Virus record (IMG/VR): IMGVR_UViG_3300042445_001050
Location: 1 to 24,017 of that record
Direction: 5' to 3' (one strand)
DNA length: 24,017 nucleotides
Source: a virus
Made by a program: the position numbers and the translations under genes. Shown here one piece after another: positions 6,265 through 14,810 of this stretch. Under the pieces are notes generated by a model. It worked only from the letters and a program-made list of their open reading frames with translations. It ran no database searches and was not told the DNA's origin. How positions within the stretch are numbered: position 1 is the first letter of the stretch; every line of letters begins with the position of its first letter.

Positions 6265-9192
6265 ATGTTAACAGCAAGTGAAATATTTGAGGAATATGTT
6301 AAATGTATAAATGACCCAGCTTACGCTATTGAAAGTTATTTAAAAACATTTGATAAAACTCAAGAAGGTTTTGTTCCATTTAAATTATTTGTTAGACAAA
6401 AGCAAATAATAAAGTCGTATGAGAAAGAAAGATTTAATTTAGTTACCAAACCTAGACAGGCTGGTATATCTACCGTTACGCAAGCTTATTTAAGTATTAA
6501 AATAGGTTTTGCTGACCCAAATAACCCTGAGACTATTATAGTTATTGCCAATAAATTAAATTTGGCTAAGAAATTCTTAAAAGGTATAAAGGATTATGTT
6601 ATACAATTACCTAGATGGGTTTGGGGTAATGAATATTATGGTAGTAAAGATAAAGAACAAGTAAATATATTTGTTAAAGATTCTCAAATTGAAATAGAAT
6701 TACCAAATGGTTCTAAAGTTATTGCTGTTGCAACGTCAGTGGATGCATTAAGGGGATATACACCAACTTATCTAGTATTTGATGAGGCAGCCTTCATTGA
6801 TAAAGGTTCTGATTTATACGCAGCTGCTGTGACTTCGCTTGGTACAGGGGGTAAATGCACCTTAATATCCTGTGTTACAAAGGATTCATTTGTATTTACT
6901 GATGAAGGTATTAAACAAGTTAATCAATTTATAAGTGATGAAAATATAAGTGGTGGTTATAATGTACCTCACTATAATATATTGGGTTTAGATAAACCTA
7001 GACAATCAAATATATTTTTTAATAATGGATTTCATGATACAATAAAAATTAAATCTACTTCAGCTGAATTAGAAGGTACTTTCACGCATAAAGTATGGGC
7101 TTATTCATTTAAACATAATAGATATGATTGGTATCAAATGTCTGATTTAAGTGTTGGTGATTATATCAATATACAATACGGTTTTAATTTATGGGGTTCT
7201 GATAATAGTTTAAATTGTGAATATAAAACAAAAAATAAACTAAATGAAATAACAAATGATTTAGCATATTTATTAGGTTTGCATATATCAGATAATAAAT
7301 TAGCTCAAAATACATTTTATGATATATCAAATGATTATTTCGATAAAATATTATTATCAATCGGATTTGATTTAAATAATAAAAAACAAGATAAAATAAT
7401 ACCAGATAAATCATTAGCTTTACCTAAAGATATTATGATATCATTGGTTCAAGGTTTAATGGATGGTAACGCGGTTGTAGATGTTAGATTAAACAAAATA
7501 ACATTTAATTGTGAATCTGAATTGTTATCAAAACAATTAAGAATGATATTATTAAACTTAGGTATATTAACAGAATTAAAAATAAAAGATAATTTTCAAT
7601 TAATAATATCTAATCATAATGTTAAATTATATTATGATTTAGTTGGTTTCAGATTTTCATCTAAACAAAGTAAAAAATATATAAGTGATAATGTATCTGA
7701 AATTATTGAGTTTATACCTGATGGTAAGAAAATAATAAGAGATATTATTGACGAATATTCATTAACCAATAGGTTAAGAAATACTGGTTTAAAAGTAAGT
7801 GATGTTAAATTGAATAAAATTAATAAATCTGATGATTTAAATAAACCTACATTCATTAAGTTTATTGATTATTTTACAAATATATTAAAAATAAATTTAT
7901 CTAATTACAATATAGATAAAGTATTATTAAATAATAGTAAATGGGAAAAAATAAAATCTATAGATTATTCTAAAAATGAAACATATGATTTTTCTTTACC
8001 AAATGATGATAATGATTTTTGGTGTCATTCAGTAGTTTATAACGGTATATTAGGTCATCAAACACCAAACGGTTATGATGATTTATATTATAAAACTTAT
8101 GAACAAGCAATAAGAAAAGAAAATACATACAATATTATAGAATTAAAATGGTATGAAGACCCACGATATAATAAAGATTTAAGATGGATTAAAGGTGATG
8201 ATGTCATTATTGAAACAGAATTCACATTAGAATCATTTAAAAAGAAATATTCTGAAGGCTATAAACCCACATCTAGTTGGTATGAGAACATGTGTAAAAA
8301 CATGAACCAAGATAAAAAGAAAATAGCACAAGAATTAGATGTGTCTTTCCTAGGTTCAGGGGGTAACGTAATAGATGATGAATATATTTTATTTCATGAA
8401 AAACATAATGTGACTGAACCTAAATTTGTTGATAAAACATATTATGATGGTAATAGTGGTTTGATATGGATTTGGTCTGAACCTATTGAAGGTCATGAAT
8501 ACATTTGCGCAGCGGATGTGTCTAGAGGTGATGGTTCTGATTATTCTGCTATGCAAATAATTGATTTTACAACAATGGAACAGGTTGTTGAATATCAAGG
8601 TAAAATACCACCTGATTTATTTGCTGAATTATTGGATATATACGGTAGAAAATATAACGCATTTTTAGTTGTCGATAATATTGGTGTTGGTCATACTACA
8701 ACAAGTAAATTAGAAGAGTTAAAATACCCAGATTTATATTATGAAGAAAAATCAAAAGGAAATAAAGCGGTTGGTTTTAATATAAATGGTGTCCGTTTAC
8801 AATTAATATCACATTTAGAAGGTATGATTAGAACAAACGAAATTAAAATAAGGTCTTTACGATTAATACATGAAATGAAAACTTTCATTTATAAGAATGG
8901 TAGACCTGACCATATTGAAGGGTATCATGATGATTGTATTATGGCTTTGGGAATGGGTTTATGGGTTTTGCAATCATCATTTAAAAGTTTAAAAAAATCA
9001 AATGAACAAACTAAAGCAATATTATCATCTTGGAAAGTTGGTGGGGCTGAAGATAGCATGTCATCAACAATAGATGTTTATGACCCAAATAAAAATAAAA
9101 AGGTAACTAAAATAAATCCTAGTCATTCAGCATACAGAAATGTTCAAGACCCTAATGGTGATTATTTATGGTTATTTTCTGGATTAAAATAA
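6265..9192 (+). CDS. terL: Terminase large subunit (T4 gp17-like) with intein
   Basis: DNA-packaging motor: an N-terminal ATPase drives DNA through the portal and a C-terminal RNase H-fold nuclease cuts concatemers. The precursor is 975 aa; removing the intein (203-599) leaves 578 aa, near the roughly 610 aa of T4 gp17. Visible motifs are Walker A-like KPRQAGIST (62-70), Walker B YLVFDEAAF (169-177, D173/E174), and the coupling motif TLIS-TPNG rebuilt by splicing. The nuclease domain shows DVSRGDGSD (D751 onward), VVDNIGVG and HDDCIMALG with its acidic residues. The start at 6265 follows a promoter-like element and an A/T-only leader. The portal gene follows after one small ORF. No small terminase gene is recognised here. 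Confidence 0.95.
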   Translation: MLTASEIFEEYVKCINDPAYAIESYLKTFDKTQEGFVPFKLFVRQKQIIKSYEKERFNLVTKPRQAGISTVTQAYLSIKIGFADPNNPETIIVIANKLNLAKKFLKGIKDYVIQLPRWVWGNEYYGSKDKEQVNIFVKDSQIEIELPNGSKVIAVATSVDALRGYTPTYLVFDEAAFIDKGSDLYAAAVTSLGTGGKCTLISCVTKDSFVFTDEGIKQVNQFISDENISGGYNVPHYNILGLDKPRQSNIFFNNGFHDTIKIKSTSAELEGTFTHKVWAYSFKHNRYDWYQMSDLSVGDYINIQYGFNLWGSDNSLNCEYKTKNKLNEITNDLAYLLGLHISDNKLAQNTFYDISNDYFDKILLSIGFDLNNKKQDKIIPDKSLALPKDIMISLVQGLMDGNAVVDVRLNKITFNCESELLSKQLRMILLNLGILTELKIKDNFQLIISNHNVKLYYDLVGFRFSSKQSKKYISDNVSEIIEFIPDGKKIIRDIIDEYSLTNRLRNTGLKVSDVKLNKINKSDDLNKPTFIKFIDYFTNILKINLSNYNIDKVLLNNSKWEKIKSIDYSKNETYDFSLPNDDNDFWCHSVVYNGILGHQTPNGYDDLYYKTYEQAIRKENTYNIIELKWYEDPRYNKDLRWIKGDDVIIETEFTLESFKKKYSEGYKPTSSWYENMCKNMNQDKKKIAQELDVSFLGSGGNVIDDEYILFHEKHNVTEPKFVDKTYYDGNSGLIWIWSEPIEGHEYICAADVSRGDGSDYSAMQIIDFTTMEQVVEYQGKIPPDLFAELLDIYGRKYNAFLVVDNIGVGHTTTSKLEELKYPDLYYEEKSKGNKAVGFNINGVRLQLISHLEGMIRTNEIKIRSLRLIHEMKTFIYKNGRPDHIEGYHDDCIMALGMGLWVLQSSFKSLKKSNEQTKAILSSWKVGGAEDSMSSTIDVYDPNKNKKVTKINPSHSAYRNVQDPNGDYLWLFSGLK
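6871..8061 (+). mobile_element. Intein in terminase with degenerate LAGLIDADG domain and C-terminal Gln
   Basis: Residues 203-599 of the terminase precursor (397 aa) interrupt the ATPase between LIS and TPNG. The intein begins with Cys203 (CVTKDSFVFTDEG, block A); block B is T272-F-T-H275. The C-terminal block ends VVYNGILGHQ, followed by extein Thr600. The last residue is Gln599 rather than the usual Asn; terminal Gln is known in some inteins and can still cyclise. A two-motif LAGLIDADG endonuclease is present: LLGLHISDN (Asp343 kept) and VQGLMDGNA, where Asn402 replaces the second catalytic acid. Splicing looks feasible, while DNA cutting is probably lost. Boundaries are set by comparison with the terminase family sequence. 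Confidence 0.9.
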
Positions 9193-9198
9193 ATAATT

Positions 9199-9438
9199 AT
9201 GGCTAATATTTTATATAGAAAAACATCAAATAGTAAGTCAGTTCAAGCTTCGTATAGTTGGACTCATACTAATGATTTAACTAAAACTAACTTAAATCTA
9301 AATGCAATAGAAACTACAACAATTAGTGGTAAATGTTTTAGAGATGAAGATTATGTAACAACTTATTCATATGAATTAAGTTATGTTAATGGTGATGAAA
9401 AACATCTTTCATATGTCTATTGTGGATATGTTGAATAA
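9199..9438 (+). CDS. Small hypothetical protein
   Basis: A 79-aa protein rich in Thr, Ser, Tyr and Asn, with a likely all-beta pattern (TTTISGKCFRDEDYVTTYSY, HLSYVYCGYV). It has no signal peptide or membrane segment. It begins 6 nt after the terminase stop and shares its transcript, between terminase and portal. The position suggests a minor virion or head protein, but I recognise no family. Confidence 0.7.
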   Translation: MANILYRKTSNSKSVQASYSWTHTNDLTKTNLNLNAIETTTISGKCFRDEDYVTTYSYELSYVNGDEKHLSYVYCGYVE

Positions 9439-9492
9439 CTATTGATTTTTAACAATAAAACAGTAAATTATAATAATTATAAATAAAACAAT

Positions 9493-11499
9493 ATGGCAAA
9501 TAATAAAACGATATTTCAAAGATTAAATTCAATATTTGATGCTAGTGGTGTTGATTTAACAAAAGTTAATAATCAAACTAAAAATAGTTCAAATACATAT
9601 TCACTTAATAACGATATATTACTTAAAACACCTTCTAAAGAAGAATACGAGTTAGCAAAATTACAAGCGCAACAAGGTAAATTCTTAAGTGGTTTATGGA
9701 AAAAATCTGAAAATGAATTATTGCAACATTCATTACATTATGAAACAACTAGAATAGGTTCTTATGCTGATTTCGAAAGTATGGAGTTTTATCCTGAAAT
9801 TGCGGCAGCTTTGGATATTTTTATGGAAGAAGCAACCACAGTCAATGCTAAAGGTAGAGTTTTGAATATTTATTCTGAAAGTAAAAGAATACAAGGTGTT
9901 CTTGAAGATTTATTTTTTAATAGATTAGATATACATTTATCATTACCAATGTGGACAAGAAATATTTGTAAATATGGTGATAATTTTTTACTATTAAATA
10001 TTGATGATAAAAATGGTATTGTAGGTACTAGACAGTTGCCTAATTTTGAAATAGAAAGAAAAGAAGGTGATGTTGTTTATAATCAATATAGTAATGAATA
10101 CAAAATAAATAATGAGGGTGAAAACGCTAAAGTTAAATTCTTTTGGAGAGGTAGAGATTTTGAGTTTAATTCATGGCAAATAGCTCACTTTAGATTATTA
10201 GGTGATGATAGAAGACTTCCGTATGGTACTAGTTTGTTAGAAAAAGCTAGAAGTATTTGGAAGAGATTACAATTAGCTGAAGATGCTATGTTGGTGTATA
10301 GAATAACAAGAGCACCTGAAAGACGTATTTATAAAATATTTGTTGGTAACTTAGATGATAAAGATGTTCCAGCATACGTTGATGAAATAGCAAATAGATT
10401 TAAAAGAAGGCCAGTTATAGACCCACAAACAGGTCAAATTGACTTAAGATATAATCAATTAGCTAATGACCAAGATTATTTTATACCAGTAAGGGATGAG
10501 AATGCAGCAACACCAATTGATACATTACAAGGAGCGTCAAATTTGGATGCGATTGGAGATATTCAGTACCTTCAGCGTAAATTATTTACAGCTTTAAGAG
10601 TACCAAAAACGTTTTTAGGTTTTGAAGAAGCTGTCGGTGATGGTAAGAATTTAGCATTACAAGATATTAGATTTTCAAGAACAATTAATAGAATACAACA
10701 AGCAATTATTTCTGAATTAAATAAAATTGCTATTATACATTTATATATGCTTGGTTTTGAGGATGAATTAAATAATTTTAACTTATCATTAAATAACCCT
10801 TCAACTCAAGCTGAAATGTTAAAAATTGAACAACTACAAGCTAAAATGTCAGTATATAAAGATGCTATATCTGAAGCTGGAAATGGTTTCATGGGTATGT
10901 CTATGACTAGAGCTAGACGTGAAATATTAGGTTGGTCAGATGAAGAAATTAGAAAAGATTTACTAGAACAAAGACTTGAAAAAGCAGCAGCAGCTGAGAT
11001 TGAACAAACTTCTTCAGTTATTAAAACTACTGGAATGTTTGATGAAGTTGATAGTATATATGGTGATATGTCAGCGGTAGGTGCTGGTTCTCCAGAGGGA
11101 CAAGAAGGTGATAGTGGAATGTCTGGTGGAGGTGGCTTCGGTGGTGGAGGTGGTGGATTACCACCGTTAGATACAGGTTCACCATCAGAAGAAGGTGGTT
11201 TAGAACCAGTTGAAACTCCAGAAGGTGGTGCTCCAGAAGGTGGTGCTCCAGATAGTGAAGCGCCAACTGAATTATCGGAGAGATTTAATAAACGTAAAAA
11301 TTTAATTAAAGAAAATGTAGTTAAACATAAAAATTTAATAACAGAAAAACAAAATTATGTTAATAAATTACTAGATGTTATTGATAGTAATGAAAAACCA
11401 TTAATCAATGAAAGAGTGGTGGTTTATGATAAGAATTTAAAAATTAATGAACATATTAATTCAATTATTAAAGATATTGATGATATGTTAAAGGATTAA
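9493..11499 (+). CDS. Portal vertex protein (T4 gp20-like)
   Basis: A dodecameric ring at the capsid vertex that initiates prohead assembly and is the DNA entry channel and motor dock. The sequence has the gp20 signature stretches: RIGSYADFESMEFYPEIAAA, then DRRLPYGTSLLEKARSIWKR, AEDAMLVYRITRAPERRIYK, and LGFEEAVGDGKNLALQDIRF. It is 668 aa against about 524 in T4. The excess is C-terminal: a Gly/Pro/Glu-rich linker around residues 543-590 (runs of four and six Gly, repeated EGGAP), then a Lys/Asn-rich helical tail. The leader is A/T-only; no clear ATATTTAT element is present, so it is probably transcribed with the terminase. Confidence 0.95.
   Translation: MANNKTIFQRLNSIFDASGVDLTKVNNQTKNSSNTYSLNNDILLKTPSKEEYELAKLQAQQGKFLSGLWKKSENELLQHSLHYETTRIGSYADFESMEFYPEIAAALDIFMEEATTVNAKGRVLNIYSESKRIQGVLEDLFFNRLDIHLSLPMWTRNICKYGDNFLLLNIDDKNGIVGTRQLPNFEIERKEGDVVYNQYSNEYKINNEGENAKVKFFWRGRDFEFNSWQIAHFRLLGDDRRLPYGTSLLEKARSIWKRLQLAEDAMLVYRITRAPERRIYKIFVGNLDDKDVPAYVDEIANRFKRRPVIDPQTGQIDLRYNQLANDQDYFIPVRDENAATPIDTLQGASNLDAIGDIQYLQRKLFTALRVPKTFLGFEEAVGDGKNLALQDIRFSRTINRIQQAIISELNKIAIIHLYMLGFEDELNNFNLSLNNPSTQAEMLKIEQLQAKMSVYKDAISEAGNGFMGMSMTRARREILGWSDEEIRKDLLEQRLEKAAAAEIEQTSSVIKTTGMFDEVDSIYGDMSAVGAGSPEGQEGDSGMSGGGGFGGGGGGLPPLDTGSPSEEGGLEPVETPEGGAPEGGAPDSEAPTELSERFNKRKNLIKENVVKHKNLITEKQNYVNKLLDVIDSNEKPLINERVVVYDKNLKINEHINSIIKDIDDMLKD
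11221..11250 (+). repeat. Two tandem 15-bp units in the portal tail
   Basis: GAAGGTGGTGCTCCA occurs twice in a row (11221-11235, 11236-11250), encoding EGGAP-EGGAP in the flexible C-terminal linker of the portal protein. Confidence 0.85.
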
Positions 11500-11502
11500 G
11501 AT

Positions 11503-11517
11503 ATATTTATTTAATAA
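11503..11517 (+). promoter_or_regulatory. ATATTTATT-type promoter element
   Basis: ATATTTATTTAATAA lies 11 nt before the ATG at 11529, just after the portal stop codon. It shares the ATATTTAT core and the spacing of the other elements. No hairpin precedes it. Confidence 0.45.
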
Positions 11518-11528
11518 AATATAATATT

Positions 11529-12302
11529 ATGAATAAAAATTTAAAGAATTTTGGTAAAATTAAGAATGTATATAATACAATCTTAGTTGAGTCTATTTCA
11601 TCAAAAGATAATAATAAATCTACGTTTAAGAATTATATTAAAACAATTAAAAATGATGAAATACTTAAAGAACAATTTTTAATATATACAAATATTGAAA
11701 ATAAAATAGAAAGTGATAGATTTAAGGCAACTGAATATGTTAAAGAATCTATAGGGTTATTATCAAAATACCCTAAACAAGCTATCATAGAATCAAACAC
11801 TAAATTAATCGGTGATATTGCATTTGAATTTGATACTGATTATGATAAAAAGGAATTACATGAAGCTATATCTACATTAATTTTTACTGATAAGAAAGCA
11901 AATACATTAGATACAATTATGGAAGCTACTGATGTTGTTGTTAATTATATTACCAATAATAAAGGTAAAGAAGTTAATGAAGATTTAAATGTACCTAATA
12001 GTTTATTATTATCATTATCTGTTGATAAATTTAATGAGGAATATTCTAATATTGATGAAAATGAAAAAAAATTATTACAAGTAATTTTAAATGACGATTC
12101 ATCAGAAAAAGAAACTTTATATAAAAATTATATTGAAGAATGTATTACTTCTATTAATGATAAATTAGTGAATGAAAGTGATTTAGATATTAAAAATAAA
12201 TTATTAAATGCTAAAGATAAATTATTGAAGTTTAGTTTTAATAATGATACATTCAATAATGACATAACAAAAATATTAACTTTAAGAAAATCTTTAATTT
12301 GA
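11529..12302 (+). CDS. Hypothetical protein at the gp67 position
   Basis: A 257-aa protein, largely helical and charged, with many Lys, Asp and Asn. Helical segments with periodic hydrophobics, such as NSLLLSLSVDKFNEEY and NDITKILTLRKSLI, suggest coiled-coil or core packing. It lies between portal and prohead protease, where T4 carries the small prohead core genes 67 and 68, so a prohead core or assembly role is possible by synteny only; it is much longer than T4 gp67. No known domain is recognised. The downstream gene has its own TTGAC/TATATT element overlapping this gene's last codon. Confidence 0.7.
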   Translation: MNKNLKNFGKIKNVYNTILVESISSKDNNKSTFKNYIKTIKNDEILKEQFLIYTNIENKIESDRFKATEYVKESIGLLSKYPKQAIIESNTKLIGDIAFEFDTDYDKKELHEAISTLIFTDKKANTLDTIMEATDVVVNYITNNKGKEVNEDLNVPNSLLLSLSVDKFNEEYSNIDENEKKLLQVILNDDSSEKETLYKNYIEECITSINDKLVNESDLDIKNKLLNAKDKLLKFSFNNDTFNNDITKILTLRKSLI

Positions 12303-12326
12303 CTTTTTAACTATTGATATTATATT
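12299..12326 (+). promoter_or_regulatory. TTGAC-N16-TATATT promoter
   Basis: TTGACT (12299-12304) and TATATT (12321-12326) are spaced by 16 nt and end 18 nt before the ATG at 12345. The sequence resembles the duplicated elements on the minus strand at 18670-18699 and 19506-19535, particularly in the shared ATATTATATTAATA stretch also found at 19502-19515. Confidence 0.45.
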
Positions 12327-12344
12327 AATAAAAAGATATATATT

Positions 12345-12782
12345 ATGATAGTTAAAAAAGGAAAGCAAATTAAAATTAATGATATTAAAGAATTTAATAT
12401 TATACTAGGTACTGTAGATAATAAGTCATCAAAGAGTTTATATTTTAATATAACTGGTTGGGCTGAACCTTTGGATATGGAAGCTGATAATAATTCAGCA
12501 ATTAAAGAATTAAATAGAACTATTAGAAAGAAAACATACGAATTTTTAAATAAAAAATTATTTAATTCAAATAGATTTTTAATTGATTTTGAAATAAAAG
12601 AATCTGGTTTATCTGCTAATAGACGTAGTTATATGAGTTGTGAGATTACATTATTTAAAATAAACGATTTTAAAATACAAAATGATATTATAAATGATAG
12701 TTTAATGAATTTAATAAGTGATTTGATAGAAAACGTTTTTAAAAATAATAAAAATTTTAAATTCCATAAAACAAAAAAATAA
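12345..12782 (+). CDS. Hypothetical protein at the gp68 position
   Basis: A 145-aa basic protein with mixed alpha/beta character: N-terminal strands (KINDIKEFNIILGTV, SLYFNITGWAEPL), a central helix with NRTIRKKTYEFLNKKLF, and a Lys/Asn-rich end. No motif I recognise. It follows the 11529 gene and precedes a strong terminator, so it ends a unit; its own TTGAC/TATATT element is upstream. A role in prohead assembly is suggested only by position between the portal and protease genes. Confidence 0.7.
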   Translation: MIVKKGKQIKINDIKEFNIILGTVDNKSSKSLYFNITGWAEPLDMEADNNSAIKELNRTIRKKTYEFLNKKLFNSNRFLIDFEIKESGLSANRRSYMSCEITLFKINDFKIQNDIINDSLMNLISDLIENVFKNNKNFKFHKTKK

Positions 12783-12803
12783 TAGTTATTAGTTTTTTTT
12801 TGG

Positions 12804-12836
12804 AAGCCTCTATATATAAATATAGAGGCTTTTTTA
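12804..12836 (+). terminator. Rho-independent terminator
   Basis: An 11-bp stem, AAGCCTCTATA (12804-12814) with TATAGAGGCTT (12821-12831), and a 6-nt loop are followed by Ts to 12835. It separates the 12345 gene from the protease unit; the next promoter element starts at 12847. Confidence 0.85.
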
Positions 12837-12846
12837 TTTATACCAC

Positions 12847-12860
12847 ATATTTATATATAA
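12847..12860 (+). promoter_or_regulatory. ATATTTATATATAA promoter of the protease unit
   Basis: Identical to the 14-mer at 777-790. It lies 15 nt after the terminator stem and 10 nt before the ATG at 12871. It probably drives protease and perhaps the scaffold and MCP genes. Confidence 0.6.
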
Positions 12861-12870
12861 ATAAAAAAAT

Positions 12871-14697
12871 ATGTATACTGAATACCCTATTAATAATAAT
12901 AACACGCAAAATAAAAAGATGCTTTTAATTGAGCGTGATTCTGGATATATTTCAATTGATGATGATAGAAATAAAAAGTCCATTAATGAAATAACAAAAA
13001 TAAATAACGATATTGAAATAAAAGAAAATCAACCATTGATTGTTTATGTTGTATTACAAAAGTGGGGTGTTAAAAACAAAAATGGTAGGATTTACCCTAA
13101 ACATATATTAGAAAGGGAAAATGATAAATATCAAGATTTAATAAGAGAGAGAAGAGCTATAGGAGAATGTGTACCAGCTGGTACTGAAATTTTAACCAAA
13201 AATGGATGGGTTGATATTAAATACGTTAATGTAGGTGATGAGGTATTCACTTTAAATTTAGAAAATAATGAGATTCAAATTCAATCAGTTTTTAATACCA
13301 TTAATAAACCATATAATGATGATTTAGTTCATATCTATAATCACGGTACTTTAGATATGAAATTAACTAAAAACCATAAAATGGTATTATGGGATAGAAA
13401 TAATAATCCATATGAAATGACAGCTATCGATTTTCATGATGCTATGTTAAGGGGTGATTCAAGAGTTTCTCATTCTAAAATAAACTATGGTGGTGTTTGG
13501 AATGGTGTTAATGATGAATATTTTATATTACCAAATACAGATATAAAAATAAATATTCATGATTGGGCCGCGTTTTTAGGTATATTCATTTCTGAAGGTC
13601 ATACTAGTGGTAGTAATGGTGGTAAAGTAGTAAATAAAGTAACAATAACACAAACTAAAGAAAATCAAAAAAAATTACTAATAGAATTATTAGATAGACT
13701 ACCATTTAAATATTATATATCAGATGATAGACAATTTAATATTTATGATAAAGATTTACATGAACATTTATCAGTATTAGGTAATTCATATCAAAAACAT
13801 ATACCTGATTATGCTAAACAATGGTCAAAAGAAGTTTTAACAACATTATTAAATTGGTTATTAATAGGTGATGGTAAAAATCGTCATAACCCAAAAGGTG
13901 AATTGTTAAGAGAGTACTACACTACATCACCTAAATTATCTGAAGATGTTTATGAGTTATTTTTAAAGTTAGGTAGTGGAGCGTCAATTAATATTAGAAA
14001 ACAAAAAGATAGATATATCACAGACATTAAAACAGAAGTTAGTGAAGTTGATAATGGTGATGGTACAATTTCTTTGATTAAAAATAAAATAAAAAGAAAA
14101 AGATTAATTAAAGAAGAAAATTCAAAATTATTATATACCATATCTGAAAAAAAATCAGCTTCAGTTTATTTAGATAAAAGATATGTTAAAGTTGAATTAG
14201 AAAAATTTAATGATAATGTTTATTGTGTTTCGGTACCAAATAAAACTTGGTTAATGAGATACAATAATAAAACTGCTTGGACACATAATTGTGACCACCC
14301 AGAGACATCCATAATTTCAGCTGATAGAGTGTCTCACACAATACTTGAAACATGGTGGGAAGGAAAAACTTTAATGGGTAAAATGGAGATTTTAATGTCA
14401 CCAGGTTTCCTTAAATTCGGTATAGTTTCCACTAAAGGTGATGAAGTCGCAAATCTACTTAGAAATAAAATTATGATTGGTGTTTCATCAAGAGGTGTTG
14501 GTTCATTAAGAGAAGTTAACGGTGAACAAGTTGTACAAGAAGATTTTGAAATAATTTGTTGGGATGTTGTAACATCACCAAGTACGCCTGGTTCGTGGAT
14601 TTTTAATGAAAAAGAATCAGCTAAACCTTTTACCGAATCTGTTGAAAATAAGAAAAATTTATTAAACGATTCTTTAGATAATTTTTTATTGGATTAA
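12871..14697 (+). CDS. Prohead maturation protease (T4 gp21-like) with intein
   Basis: Serine protease that sits in the prohead core, cleaves scaffold and capsid proteins and then itself, making room for DNA. The precursor is 608 aa; without the intein (100-473) it is 234 aa, close to T4 gp21 (about 212). The extein carries QKWGVKNKNGRIYPKHIL, the rebuilt GE-CDHPE motif with the likely catalytic His476, and GVSSRGVG with the likely nucleophile at Ser539 or Ser540. VVTSPSTPGSWI follows. The intein splits the protein two residues before the catalytic His, so protease activity should depend on splicing. It is followed by the scaffold and MCP genes, its substrates. Confidence 0.93.
   Translation: MYTEYPINNNNTQNKKMLLIERDSGYISIDDDRNKKSINEITKINNDIEIKENQPLIVYVVLQKWGVKNKNGRIYPKHILERENDKYQDLIRERRAIGECVPAGTEILTKNGWVDIKYVNVGDEVFTLNLENNEIQIQSVFNTINKPYNDDLVHIYNHGTLDMKLTKNHKMVLWDRNNNPYEMTAIDFHDAMLRGDSRVSHSKINYGGVWNGVNDEYFILPNTDIKINIHDWAAFLGIFISEGHTSGSNGGKVVNKVTITQTKENQKKLLIELLDRLPFKYYISDDRQFNIYDKDLHEHLSVLGNSYQKHIPDYAKQWSKEVLTTLLNWLLIGDGKNRHNPKGELLREYYTTSPKLSEDVYELFLKLGSGASINIRKQKDRYITDIKTEVSEVDNGDGTISLIKNKIKRKRLIKEENSKLLYTISEKKSASVYLDKRYVKVELEKFNDNVYCVSVPNKTWLMRYNNKTAWTHNCDHPETSIISADRVSHTILETWWEGKTLMGKMEILMSPGFLKFGIVSTKGDEVANLLRNKIMIGVSSRGVGSLREVNGEQVVQEDFEIICWDVVTSPSTPGSWIFNEKESAKPFTESVENKKNLLNDSLDNFLLD
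13168..14289 (+). mobile_element. Intein in prohead protease with intact LAGLIDADG endonuclease
   Basis: Residues 100-473 of the precursor (374 aa). It begins CVPAGTEILTKNGWVDIKYV (Cys100, block A), with block B T166-K-N-H169, and ends TAWTHN (His472-Asn473) before extein Cys474: the canonical HN/C splice junction. The homing endonuclease has two LAGLIDADG motifs with their acids kept: FLGIFISEG (Glu242) and WLLIGDG (Asp334). It therefore looks competent for both splicing and homing, unlike the terminase intein. Sequence differences show the two inteins are not recent copies of each other. Confidence 0.93.
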
Positions 14698-14735
14698 TTT
14701 TTTTTCAATAAAAATGTCTTTTTCATAAATATTAC

Positions 14736-14746
14736 ATATTTATTAA
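14736..14746 (+). promoter_or_regulatory. ATATTTATTAA element before the scaffold gene
   Basis: The ATATTTATT core lies 64 nt before the scaffold ATG in the 113-nt gap 14698-14810. It is embedded in an AT inverted repeat (ATAAATAT-TAC-ATATTTAT, 14725-14743). The rest of the leader is almost only A and T. A six-codon ORF (MELSHY) begins at 14750 directly after the element. Confidence 0.4.
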
Positions 14747-14810
14747 GAAATGGAATTATCCCATTATTAATAATATTAATAAAAAATAATAAATAAATAA
14801 TAATAACAAA

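Noticed and set aside
11027-11266. Minus-strand ORF over the portal tail
   Set aside because: Antisense shadow of Gly-rich repeats; no leader and no protein-like pattern.
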